Shown one piece after another: positions 7,725 to 14,624 of a stretch of 64,000 bases of DNA. How positions within the stretch are numbered: position 1 is the stretch's first letter; each line of letters begins with the position of its first letter. A program made the translations under genes and the position numbers. Source of the DNA: Candidatus Pseudomonas phytovorans (lineage in GTDB: Bacteria; Pseudomonadota; Gammaproteobacteria; Pseudomonadales; Pseudomonadaceae); NCBI GenBank assembly GCA_029202525.1, contig CP119325.1, positions 4,562,001-4,626,000 of the forward strand. Reading direction: 5' to 3'. The notes below the pieces were generated by a model that worked only from the letters and a program-made list of their open reading frames with translations, searched no databases and was not told where the DNA came from.

Positions 7725-8811
7725 CGGCAATACCAACTAGGCGCACCGCTCGCCCTTGCCGTTTGGTGTCCCAAAGCATTCGGCATAACCCCCGCATTAC
7801 CTCCGGCTGCAACGCCAAGGCGGGGGCCTCGGCAGTGGCAATTGAAAAATCGGAAAACTTCAGTTTGACCTGGTTCCTGACGATCGGCGGCGCGTTGCCG
7901 AGCGTTTCCAGACGCGTCGCCAAAGCCGTCAGCAGTTCATCCAGTTCCCCGATACAGCAGGCAAAGTCATCGCAGTCACGGGGTAACGTATGCTCAACAC
8001 CCAAGGACTGGATACCACCCGATTTCCCTTCGTATCCCTCCTGCCCCCGACAACGCTCCCACACATAGAAACCGTGCGCGCCGAGGTGGCGCAACAGGGC
8101 CGGGATCATCTCATCTGTGACGTCAGCACATTTGGTACAGCCCAGTGCTAGCATCACGTCCCAGGTCTTGGGCCCTACCCCAGGGATCTTGCGAATGTCC
8201 AGATTTGCCAGAAAATCCTGCTCCTGGCCCGGTGCGATAACGAACTGGCCATTGGGCTTATTCACCTCCGACGCCATTTTTGCCAGGTACTTCAACGGTG
8301 CGATACCCGCCGAAGCCGTCAACTGCAACTCTTGCTCGATGGTCGCCCGGATCCGGCTTGCCATGTACGTCGCCGAGCCGTTGCAATGCAGTTGCCCTGT
8401 CACATCCAGGGAGGCCTCATCCAGCGAGAGAAACTCAACGCTTGGGGTATAGCGCCGGAAAATGATGTCCAGCCTGCGGGTTATCGCTTCGTAACGTTCG
8501 AAGCGAACGGGCAGCAGCACCAACCCTGGGCACAAGCGTTGCGCCGTTGCGGTCGCCATGCCGCTTTTGACGCCAAAGCGCCTGGCAATGTAGTTGGAGG
8601 TGCTGATCACACCCCGGTCTGTCGCCTTCCCGCCAACAGCGACCGGCCGCTCTCGCAGCCATGGGGCATCCAGCAGCTCAACGGCAACGAAATAGGAGTC
8701 CATGTCGACATGGATGAACTTGCGCCCGGGACCTTGCAGTTGCTGGTCCGCGCTGCCAGGCGATTGAGCGTATTCAATCAAGCACGAATACCCCCAACGA
8801 GGCGGATCCAT
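7672..8811 (-). CDS. DinB-like Y-family DNA polymerase (second-copy type)
   Basis: About 379 residues if the ATG at 8811 is used; a TTG at 8781 is an alternative start. The palm begins FIHVDMDSYF (Asp36 and Asp38, metal ligands) and continues with RGVISTSNYIARRFGVKSGM and SLDEASLDVT (Asp131, Glu132), so the catalytic carboxylates are intact. Helix-hairpin-helix residues follow (IRKIPGVGPKTWDVM), then the little-finger domain, and the last residues QLELAL resemble a beta-clamp binding tail. The sequence differs from the ordinary Pseudomonas DinB that I remember, so it is probably an additional translesion polymerase. It starts inside the decarboxylase gene and overlaps its stop, so it is the last gene of the operon. 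Its role beside decarboxylases and a radical SAM enzyme is unexplained. Confidence 0.82.
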   Translation of the reverse strand: MDPPRWGYSCLIEYAQSPGSADQQLQGPGRKFIHVDMDSYFVAVELLDAPWLRERPVAVGGKATDRGVISTSNYIARRFGVKSGMATATAQRLCPGLVLLPVRFERYEAITRRLDIIFRRYTPSVEFLSLDEASLDVTGQLHCNGSATYMASRIRATIEQELQLTASAGIAPLKYLAKMASEVNKPNGQFVIAPGQEQDFLANLDIRKIPGVGPKTWDVMLALGCTKCADVTDEMIPALLRHLGAHGFYVWERCRGQEGYEGKSGGIQSLGVEHTLPRDCDDFACCIGELDELLTALATRLETLGNAPPIVRNQVKLKFSDFSIATAEAPALALQPEVMRGLCRMLWDTKRQGRAVRLVGIAVRIRRNLQDPLQLELAL

Positions 8812-10825
8812 CGCTGTTACGCACTTCATGAACACCCTGAATGTGCGGGGCAAATTCAGGGTACTGCGCAGAAAGCGCCTCGACAGCTTGCAGATAGCCC
8901 ACCAAAACCGCCGTCCAGCGCTCGCCGGGAGCGATGCACATGATGCCTGGCGGGTATGGAATAACACCCTCTGCCGCAACCTTGCCTGCAACCTCCCCGA
9001 TACTCACCAAAATGGCTTCGCCACGCACAAACCGCTGGTTGGCCTGATAGGGGGAGCATCCCCCCTGTGCCGCGCCTATAGCACTGAAAATCTCACTTTG
9101 CCGCTGCTCGACCTGATGATTGCGATACAAGGTGTTGATGCGTTCACAGAGCATGGCGAGGGATATCCCCAGATAGGGCGCCGGGGCTGCACACAGCGAA
9201 GGTAGCAATTGCAGCACCGCCGTGCCTTCGAGCAAGTGCGCTTCAAATGTTGCCAGAGCATCCACCAGCCGGTTCAAGGCGGCGGTGTCGCTGGAGGGCG
9301 TTATCAGCAGGGTAAAGGTGTAAAAATCCGCTTTTTCCGGAGTGAAGTCACAATCACGCAGGTACTGGGTAACCAGGCATGCCGGGATGTCGAGCCGCCC
9401 TCGGGTGGTGAAAATGGCTTTGCATGGGTCGATATAGTGCAAGCCAGGCTCGATAGGCAATGTACCCTGTGCCTGGTATTCAAGCGGAGCCTGCGCAACA
9501 CCCGGCATCAGTGGCCGGACGAACCGGCAGCGACGTACCACCTGATCGCGCAATATCTGCGCAGCGGCCAACGCCTGCCGCCAATGGCGTTCGCCTTCGC
9601 CGTCGGCAAGCATGGCTGCATTAACTTCCAGAGACATGAACAAGGGGTAGGAAGGGCTGGTCGACGCGTGCTGCATAAAGGCGGCATTGAACACTGCCAT
9701 GGGGCAGTAACCAGGGAGCAGGGCAATATGCCGGTCCTTCTTGTGAATCTGTGACGCCTGGGAGAGCCCGGACATCTGCTTGTGCACCGACTGGGTCACG
9801 ACAATGCCGGGGGAGGCCCCGGTCAATGGCACGTTTAGCGGTGACAGGGCGGCCAATGCCGGAATGAAAGGCTCATAGCCGGCCCATGCGCCGTCGAACA
9901 GCACGTAGTCGCAAAGATGGCCGATCCGGGCCAGCATTGCCGCTGCATCGACCACCACCCCGTCGCAGGTAGCCTGCTGGATTACCGCCAGACGAAAGGG
10001 CCTGGGTTTGCGCGCCTTGTGCTCACAGAGCTGCCCAGCACGCCCGCGTAGACGGTCCTCATCCAGAGCACCCTGGCGATAGCCGCCCAGCAGCCCCCTC
10101 TCATCTCGCACGTTGTCCAGGTATACCGGCAAGGCACCGCACTGAATCAAGGCACCCAGGAACACCGATTTGTGGTTGTTACGATCCATCAACACCAGGT
10201 CTCCGGCCGCCAGCAGCGCACTGGCGACCACCTTGTTGGCAGTAGACGTGCCATTCAGCACAAACCAGGTATCGTCGGCACCGAAAACCCTGGCAGCCAG
10301 TTGCTCGGCCTCTCTTACCGGCCCTTCATGGGCCAGTACATCACCCAACTCCGGCGCCGCATGGGGCACATCCACACGGAAGACCTCCGGCCCCAACAGT
10401 TGCCTGAAGCGGGCACCGGCCGGATGCTGCTCCAACCAGTTCCCCCCTTGGTGACCGGGGCAGGCAAAAGTTGGCCGACGCCTGCCTGCAAATGACGCAA
10501 CGGCACGGGTGAAAGGTGGCAATACACAGTCCTCATAGGCCTGTGCGGCTGCCATCAGCCTGGCCTTGTCGTGTTCCGACAACGGCAATTTCAGCTTATG
10601 ATCTTCGTCCTCCCCTGCCGGCCCGCTCACACCGTCCGAGACAATGAATACCGGAACCCGCCAACGCTCTCCCGCCTCACGCACAGTTGCGTACAGCGCG
10701 TCACCAGGCGTCATGATCAATGCAGAAGCTAGCGCGATGTCTGCTGTCGAATGCAAAGGCGCCGTTCGCACGCCCTCCCATGCGTCAACAGCCAGTACCA
10801 CGCTATGCACGATTGTCGGTGTCAT
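8774..10825 (-). CDS. PLP-dependent ornithine-decarboxylase-type enzyme (Orn/Lys/Arg family)
   Basis: A 683-residue fold-type I decarboxylase. It has an N-terminal receiver-like wing (about residues 1-105), the PLP domain with CPGHQGGNWLEQHPAG, NGTSTANKVV and FDGAWAGYEPF, and the lysine motif QSVHKQMSGLSQASQIHKKD, where Lys349 should bind PLP. The form QSxHKQxxGxSQxSQIHKKD is closer to biosynthetic/inducible ornithine decarboxylases (SpeC/SpeF) than to lysine or arginine decarboxylases. The C-terminal domain includes GEVAGKVAAEGVIPYPPGIM. Predicted reaction: ornithine to putrescine plus CO2 in the cytosol, although a different basic amino acid or a peptide residue is possible. It overlaps the MFS gene by 23 bp upstream and the dinB-like gene downstream. 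Confidence 0.85.
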   Translation of the reverse strand: MTPTIVHSVVLAVDAWEGVRTAPLHSTADIALASALIMTPGDALYATVREAGERWRVPVFIVSDGVSGPAGEDEDHKLKLPLSEHDKARLMAAAQAYEDCVLPPFTRAVASFAGRRRPTFACPGHQGGNWLEQHPAGARFRQLLGPEVFRVDVPHAAPELGDVLAHEGPVREAEQLAARVFGADDTWFVLNGTSTANKVVASALLAAGDLVLMDRNNHKSVFLGALIQCGALPVYLDNVRDERGLLGGYRQGALDEDRLRGRAGQLCEHKARKPRPFRLAVIQQATCDGVVVDAAAMLARIGHLCDYVLFDGAWAGYEPFIPALAALSPLNVPLTGASPGIVVTQSVHKQMSGLSQASQIHKKDRHIALLPGYCPMAVFNAAFMQHASTSPSYPLFMSLEVNAAMLADGEGERHWRQALAAAQILRDQVVRRCRFVRPLMPGVAQAPLEYQAQGTLPIEPGLHYIDPCKAIFTTRGRLDIPACLVTQYLRDCDFTPEKADFYTFTLLITPSSDTAALNRLVDALATFEAHLLEGTAVLQLLPSLCAAPAPYLGISLAMLCERINTLYRNHQVEQRQSEIFSAIGAAQGGCSPYQANQRFVRGEAILVSIGEVAGKVAAEGVIPYPPGIMCIAPGERWTAVLVGYLQAVEALSAQYPEFAPHIQGVHEVRNSDGSASLGVFVLD

Positions 10826-12020
10826 GGGCCTCTCCTTTCAGGTTCCAGCGTACTGGCGCGATGAACAGCATCAGGGTCATCCAGATGAAGGTTGCCGGCC
10901 CGGCGATCACGAACACCAAACTGGCGACCAGCCCTGAAACGGCATCACCAATGACGGCTGTGAAGTAGTAAAGTGAGAAGTTCCTGCCAACTTCATGCTC
11001 ACTCGACAGGCACTGGATGTTGGTCACGATAGCGATATCAACAAATGCCCCAATGAAGCCGACCATGAACAGGACCAGCAGAAACAGCCAACTGTTGACT
11101 TGTAGCGCCATTGCCGCGGCAAAAAACAGTGCGCCGTAGAGCAGCCAGTAACGCAGTACCAGCCGTGCTGTAGTGCACGGGTTAAAGCGTGTGTAGAGCA
11201 CACCCCCCAGTACGGTGCCTGCTGCGAGCAGTGAGAATACGTAACCGACCGCCGCTTCAGAGGCGAAGTGTTCCAGTACCGTAGCAGGAAGAATGAAGCG
11301 AATTACCGAGGTTGCGAACAGTGCACACAGCGTGGTGCACCCAATAACGGCAAACAGTGGGGCATTGCTGCTCCTGAGCTGGCTCACGCTGCGCGCAGCA
11401 TCGCGGACTATGGCACCCCCGTCGAATACCTGACGCTCGCCTTGCCTGGCAGGCCTCAAGGTGGCGACGGATATGGCCGAGAACACCAGGCAGAGTGCAA
11501 AGAACAGGAAAGTGGTTTCGCGCGACATCAGCAACACGCACGCAGAGAAAACCAGTGGCCCGACAATTGAGGCAGCATCCTCGATCACTTGGACACCACT
11601 GTTGACCGAAGCTAACTGGTCCTTTTCTACAAGGTCCGGAAAGTACGCGCGAAAGGTGGGCACATAAAGGCAGTCGAGCGCCGTCATGACCATCGCCAGG
11701 CCCACCAGCGCGGGTAACTCCGGAGTGTAAAGACTGAACAAGGCAAAGAAGGCAAACGCCAGAAGACCTTTGCCCCCCTCAACCGCTAACAGGGTACGTT
11801 TTTTGTCAGTGTTATCCGCCAGCCACCCCCCCAAGGGCGAAAACACCACACTCGGCAGGTATCGAAAAAAATAGGCGATGCCGATCAAAAACAGGTCGGC
11901 ATCGGTCAAGGACACGATCGCCACAGCAAACGCAGCTTCGAAGGCAAATTCACCACACTTCGAAAAACAATACCCCGTCGCCAGCGAACGTGTGCCGTAA
12001 TTAGCAGTCAACGCCTGCAT
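10803..12020 (-). CDS. MFS exporter of the accessory cluster
   Basis: A 405-residue major facilitator with 10-12 hydrophobic helices. Recognisable parts are FRYLPSVVFSPLGGWLADNTDKKRTLL (motif A-type loop between helices 2 and 3), GLAMVMTALDCLYVPTFRAYFP, IEDAASIVGPLVFSACVLLM, and in the C-terminal half GYVFSLLAAGTVLGGVLY and FMVGFIGAFVDIAIVTNIQ. The overall look is of the EntS/MFS_3 exporter group, which often exports siderophores and other secondary metabolites. It lies 14 bp after the radical SAM stop and overlaps the decarboxylase start by 23 bp. In this setting it most likely exports the product of the cluster, whether a modified peptide or a polyamine derivative. That substrate assignment is inference. 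Confidence 0.83.
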   Translation of the reverse strand: MQALTANYGTRSLATGYCFSKCGEFAFEAAFAVAIVSLTDADLFLIGIAYFFRYLPSVVFSPLGGWLADNTDKKRTLLAVEGGKGLLAFAFFALFSLYTPELPALVGLAMVMTALDCLYVPTFRAYFPDLVEKDQLASVNSGVQVIEDAASIVGPLVFSACVLLMSRETTFLFFALCLVFSAISVATLRPARQGERQVFDGGAIVRDAARSVSQLRSSNAPLFAVIGCTTLCALFATSVIRFILPATVLEHFASEAAVGYVFSLLAAGTVLGGVLYTRFNPCTTARLVLRYWLLYGALFFAAAMALQVNSWLFLLVLFMVGFIGAFVDIAIVTNIQCLSSEHEVGRNFSLYYFTAVIGDAVSGLVASLVFVIAGPATFIWMTLMLFIAPVRWNLKGEAHDTDNRA

Positions 12021-12034
12021 ATTCCATAGGTTCC

Positions 12035-13441
12035 TTAGCCAGCGGCGTAGATAAGCTCATGCTCTGTGATGTCACGCCCCGGTACATCGAGCCGCTCGAA
12101 AACCAGCTTTCTGAGAATGTCCTGCTCACTTGCCGGCATCAGGTAAAACATGATGTTGCTGTACCAAAGCCAGCCGAGCCGCGTTAGCCGATAGTGGTAA
12201 GTGTCCTCCACAACCAGGCCTGCCTGAATCAAGGCATCAAGACGACTGAGCAACGCCTCCGGCATGCGGTCCATTGCAACCAGGCGCTTATCGACCAGGC
12301 CGTGATAGGCCAACCGCACTACCAGCGGCTTGACCGCATCCAGCAGCGGGTCATGCCCGCTCACCTGGCACAGGTGCTCTCCTGCCGTCATGCGTTGGGT
12401 GTATTTCTCGCGCGAGGGGGTATTGGTAATGACGTGCCCCGCAACCGACGAGATGGCGCCCACGCCGAAGCCCAGCAGGTCATGGTCGGCATAGCCGTAG
12501 ACATGCTCGTGGTAGATAAACGAGTAATCGTTGGCAAACAGCGAGCTATCGGCGCCGGGCCTGAGCACATAGCCATGGCCATTGTAGGGAACATAGCCAT
12601 ACTGGCGCAGGTGCTCATCGAGCATGAACTTCATATTGAGCTTGCGCATGGCAGGCATCACGTCCGCGAAACGAGCCTTGATCTGCTTGTGCAACTTTAC
12701 GGATGTAGCAGCGTTGTTGATGGGGTAGATATCGACGTTGCTAACGCCCATCGCAACCGCCTTGTCGATGTCGGCGAGTGTCTGCTGCTCGTGGCTGCCG
12801 TTCATTCCGTACAGAATATCGCAGAGCACATGTCCGAAATGCCCACGCAGCTGTTCGACAGCACGCTCGATCTTGCCGATGTCCGGGTCAAGGTTGAACA
12901 GCTGCCGCCATTCGCGGTCGATCGTTTGCAAGCCAAATCGCGCATGGGTTACACCAATGGCAGCCAGCGCACGGGCGCGCTCCTCGGTGACGCTTGTGAT
13001 ACTGAACTCGAAAGAGAACTCTTGAACGTCGCGCATATCGAAATGGCGATGCAACGCCTCACCTATCTCATGAATATTTTCAGGCGAGAGCAGTGACGGT
13101 GTTCCACCACCAAAAAATATCGCCCTGACTGGCACCGCCTTCAAATCCATCATTTGTGCCTTATGCGATATTTCGCCGATCAGCGCCTGGGTATATCGGT
13201 CGATGTCACTGGCACTCTTGTACAGCCCGCGTGTAAATGGGCAAAACGTACAGATGGCATCGCAAAAAGGAATGTGAAAGTACAAAGCGCGTGAGCGCGC
13301 AACCCGATTGGCGGCGGTCATTATCTCAGCAAAGCGGTGAGTGGCAGGCTGGTAGACTTCGTGTGCTTGGGATGGATAGAAGAAATTATAAAGCGGGAAC
13401 TGATAATCAAACTTTAATAAGCCTCTATCGAGCAGCTGCAT
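12035..13441 (-). CDS. HemN-like radical SAM enzyme
   Basis: A 468-residue protein with the HemN-family cluster motif YFHIPFCDAICTFCPF (Cys60, Cys64, Cys67: CX3CX2C with the aromatic HemN flank) and the SAM-binding GGGTPSLLSPENI at residues 111-123. It also has the QTIDREWRQ and DILYGMNG regions and a C-terminal winged domain (LVVRLAYHGLVD to LTRLGWLWYSNIMF) as in coproporphyrinogen oxidase relatives. True HemN makes haem precursors, but many HemN-like enzymes do other chemistry, including class C radical SAM methyltransferases of ribosomal peptide pathways and HutW/ChuW haem-opening enzymes. Next to a small peptide gene and SpeD, a modifying role seems more likely than haem synthesis. The start overlaps the speD-like gene by 17 bp. 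Confidence 0.85.
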   Translation of the reverse strand: MQLLDRGLLKFDYQFPLYNFFYPSQAHEVYQPATHRFAEIMTAANRVARSRALYFHIPFCDAICTFCPFTRGLYKSASDIDRYTQALIGEISHKAQMMDLKAVPVRAIFFGGGTPSLLSPENIHEIGEALHRHFDMRDVQEFSFEFSITSVTEERARALAAIGVTHARFGLQTIDREWRQLFNLDPDIGKIERAVEQLRGHFGHVLCDILYGMNGSHEQQTLADIDKAVAMGVSNVDIYPINNAATSVKLHKQIKARFADVMPAMRKLNMKFMLDEHLRQYGYVPYNGHGYVLRPGADSSLFANDYSFIYHEHVYGYADHDLLGFGVGAISSVAGHVITNTPSREKYTQRMTAGEHLCQVSGHDPLLDAVKPLVVRLAYHGLVDKRLVAMDRMPEALLSRLDALIQAGLVVEDTYHYRLTRLGWLWYSNIMFYLMPASEQDILRKLVFERLDVPGRDITEHELIYAAG

Positions 13442-13814
13442 GTCTAACCCCCTGCAGGCCCGTTACTGCACTTCCACGCAACAACGTTCTTCTGTTGACC
13501 CGTACATCAGCTCCAAAGAAAGCCGAAATCCCCTCATTGATCGAGTGATTGTTTTTTCCACACGTATAGACGTCGATGCTTATATAGCCGCGCTCAGGAT
13601 AGGTGTGGTAGGACAGATGAGACTCCGACAAGAGAAAAAGCCCGGTCACCCCCTCCCCACCCGACGAAAATTTGTGGATCATGTCGCTTATCACAGTGAA
13701 CCCAGACGCCTGCAGAGCACTCAGGAAAAAGCAATGTAATGCGTTGTCATTGCTCAGCAACTTTGCACTGGCACCAGTGATATCCCAGATGGTGTGGTAC
13801 CCACGATCGTCCAT
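13425..13814 (-). CDS. S-adenosylmethionine decarboxylase-type pyruvoyl enzyme (SpeD/SpeH class)
   Basis: A 129-residue protein with an AAAGGAG ribosome binding site before the ATG at 13814. It has all hallmarks of the short bacterial class: DRGYHTIWDITGAS at the start, DMIHKFSSGGEGVTGLFLLS, the self-cleavage site in SESHLSYHTYPERGY (Glu-Ser, where the Ser becomes the pyruvoyl group; the second His is the processing His) and VYTCGKN with the catalytic Cys. It should therefore be active, making decarboxylated SAM, the aminopropyl donor. Members of this family are also known to have become arginine or ornithine decarboxylases, so the substrate is open. No SpeE aminopropyltransferase is nearby. 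It overlaps the radical SAM gene by 17 bp and follows the peptide gene and hairpin. Confidence 0.88.
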   Translation of the reverse strand: MDDRGYHTIWDITGASAKLLSNDNALHCFFLSALQASGFTVISDMIHKFSSGGEGVTGLFLLSESHLSYHTYPERGYISIDVYTCGKNNHSINEGISAFFGADVRVNRRTLLRGSAVTGLQGVRHAAAR

Positions 13815-13833
13815 AAAAGTACTCCTTTAATGG

Positions 13834-13862
13834 AAATAAAGGGGCGACGCGAAGCCGCCCCC
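13834..13862 (-). terminator. Hairpin plus U-rich tract between peptide gene and speD-like gene
   Basis: Read on the minus strand, arms GGGGCGGC and GTCGCCCC (one G-U pair) enclose the loop TTCGC and are followed directly by TTTATTT. The left arm begins about five bases after the peptide stop codon and the tract ends about 20 bases before the speD-like start. This has the layout of an intrinsic terminator working as an attenuator: partial termination would give more peptide mRNA than enzyme mRNA, and a ribosome held on the peptide stop codon would cover the left arm and allow read-through. Confidence 0.7.
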
Positions 13863-13866
13863 TTGC

Positions 13867-13938
13867 TCACCACATGCAGACACCTTTCGTGGTTACGCCA
13901 GTCACATCGGTCTTGAACAGCTCGATAGCAGATTTCAT
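13867..13938 (-). CDS. 23-residue peptide: candidate RiPP precursor or arrest leader peptide
   Basis: A 24-codon reading frame (ATG at 13938 to TGA at 13867) preceded by GAAAGGAG with 7-base spacing, the best ribosome binding site in this region. The peptide starts MKSAIELFKTD and ends VTTKGVCMW, with a single Cys and a terminal Trp just before the stop. It is the first gene of the five-enzyme operon: a hairpin starts five bases after its stop, and the SAM-decarboxylase gene follows 52 bases later. It resembles the size and place of RiPP precursors such as PqqA, but also of regulatory leader peptides such as TnaC and SpeFL. I do not recognise its family. That it is translated is inference from the ribosome binding site and position. 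Confidence 0.68.
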   Translation of the reverse strand: MKSAIELFKTDVTGVTTKGVCMW

Positions 13939-14346
13939 GCGTGAACTCCTTTCAGATTTTCGAAGTTGCCCTTGCACTTCCGGGCAACACCAACTTAAGG
14001 CTCATCCAGAGCAAGACTCAATAGCCAAGTTGTAACAACAGTAACACCAGCCATATGCTTGCACCCGTCACGCAGAATATTCCTACATGCACTAGCGATG
14101 GAGGGCCGAGCTCTCACTCAGCGCAGACTGCGGTGATAAAGCGGTTCATCACTGTCCAGGGAACTACTAATCCGCCGTGCCCACATAGAGGAGTGGCGTC
14201 GACTTTAAACATGATGTGTATAAGTAACGAGTTATTACTGCGTGACCTACGCAGCCGTTTCCTGCCAGATTGACGCTCCTCGCAAACGCAGCAGGAGCCC
14301 CGCCAACCCTCTGCTACACTGACAAAGCTGAACGGAGGATCCTGCC
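13939..14346. promoter_or_regulatory. Divergent intergenic region upstream of the peptide operon
   Basis: This 408-bp stretch lies between the reverse peptide gene and the forward gene at 14347 and looks less GC-rich than the surroundings (not computed). It should hold both promoters. Close to the peptide gene is a 7-bp inverted repeat, GTTGCCC (13965-13971) and GGGCAAC (13982-13988), separated by 10 bases and ending about 16 bases before the ribosome binding site; an extra CAACTT at 13991-13996 offers an alternative pairing with AAGTTG at 13963-13968. This could be a 5'-leader structure or an operator. I see no convincing -35/-10 pair and no further convincing gene. Confidence 0.5.
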
Positions 14347-14574
14347 ATGTCCGAAAGAGAGCTCACCACCCTTCTGTCGCTGATGAACCAGCGCCAGGCC
14401 TGCCTGAACAGTGCCTGCAAGGAGATTGCCGACTGGATCGACCGGCAGGGCGATGTGCCCGCCGCCGGCAAGATCCGCGCCAGCCTGAAAGCACTGGAGG
14501 CCGATGAGGCCCAGGTTCGCAAGACCCTGACGTCGCTGACGCTCGACAGGCCGCTGCCGCGCTTTCGTAGCTGA
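14347..14574 (+). CDS. Small conserved-type hypothetical protein
   Basis: A 75-residue soluble, mostly helical protein (MSERELTTLLSLMNQRQACL to DRPLPRFRS) with a good ribosome binding site (GGAGG, 8 bases before the ATG). The pattern of charged and leucine residues in the middle (KIRASLKALEADEAQVRKTL) suggests a short helical hairpin or coiled coil. There are two cysteines (QACLNSACKE, four residues apart) but no other motif and no membrane segment. It stands alone between the accessory cluster and the copper genes and is the first forward gene after the cluster, so it probably marks the conserved chromosome resuming. Function unknown. Confidence 0.65.
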   Translation: MSERELTTLLSLMNQRQACLNSACKEIADWIDRQGDVPAAGKIRASLKALEADEAQVRKTLTSLTLDRPLPRFRS

Positions 14575-14585
14575 GAGGCGCAGCT

Positions 14586-14616
14586 GAAAAAACAAAGGGC
14601 CGCTAAATGCGGCCCC
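14586..14616 (-). terminator. Intrinsic terminator of the sco / PCu(A)C unit
   Basis: Read on the minus strand, GGGCCGC, loop ATTTA and GCGGCCC form a perfect 7-bp stem followed by TTTGTTTTTT. It lies nine bases after the stop of the PCu(A)C gene (14625), so it ends that reverse transcript. The U-rich side also faces away from the forward 75-residue gene, which ends 12 bases before it. Confidence 0.85.
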
Positions 14617-14624
14617 TTGGTCGG

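Noticed and set aside
7672..8811. Treating the DinB-like gene as the housekeeping dinB
   Set aside because: It differs clearly from the typical pseudomonad DinB that I remember, and it is embedded in an accessory operon.
12035..13441. Calling the radical SAM gene hemN
   Set aside because: The family match is good, but the operon has no haem gene and relatives with other chemistry are common, so the specific name is not justified.
14000..14040. A sigma-54-like promoter upstream of the peptide operon (minus strand TTGGC ... TTGCT)
   Set aside because: The GG and GC elements are 12 bases apart instead of the required 10, so it does not fit the -24/-12 spacing.
14055..14273. A 72-codon forward frame in the intergenic region above the peptide operon
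   Set aside because: No ribosome binding site, no protein-like pattern and an odd composition; it is not supported as a gene.
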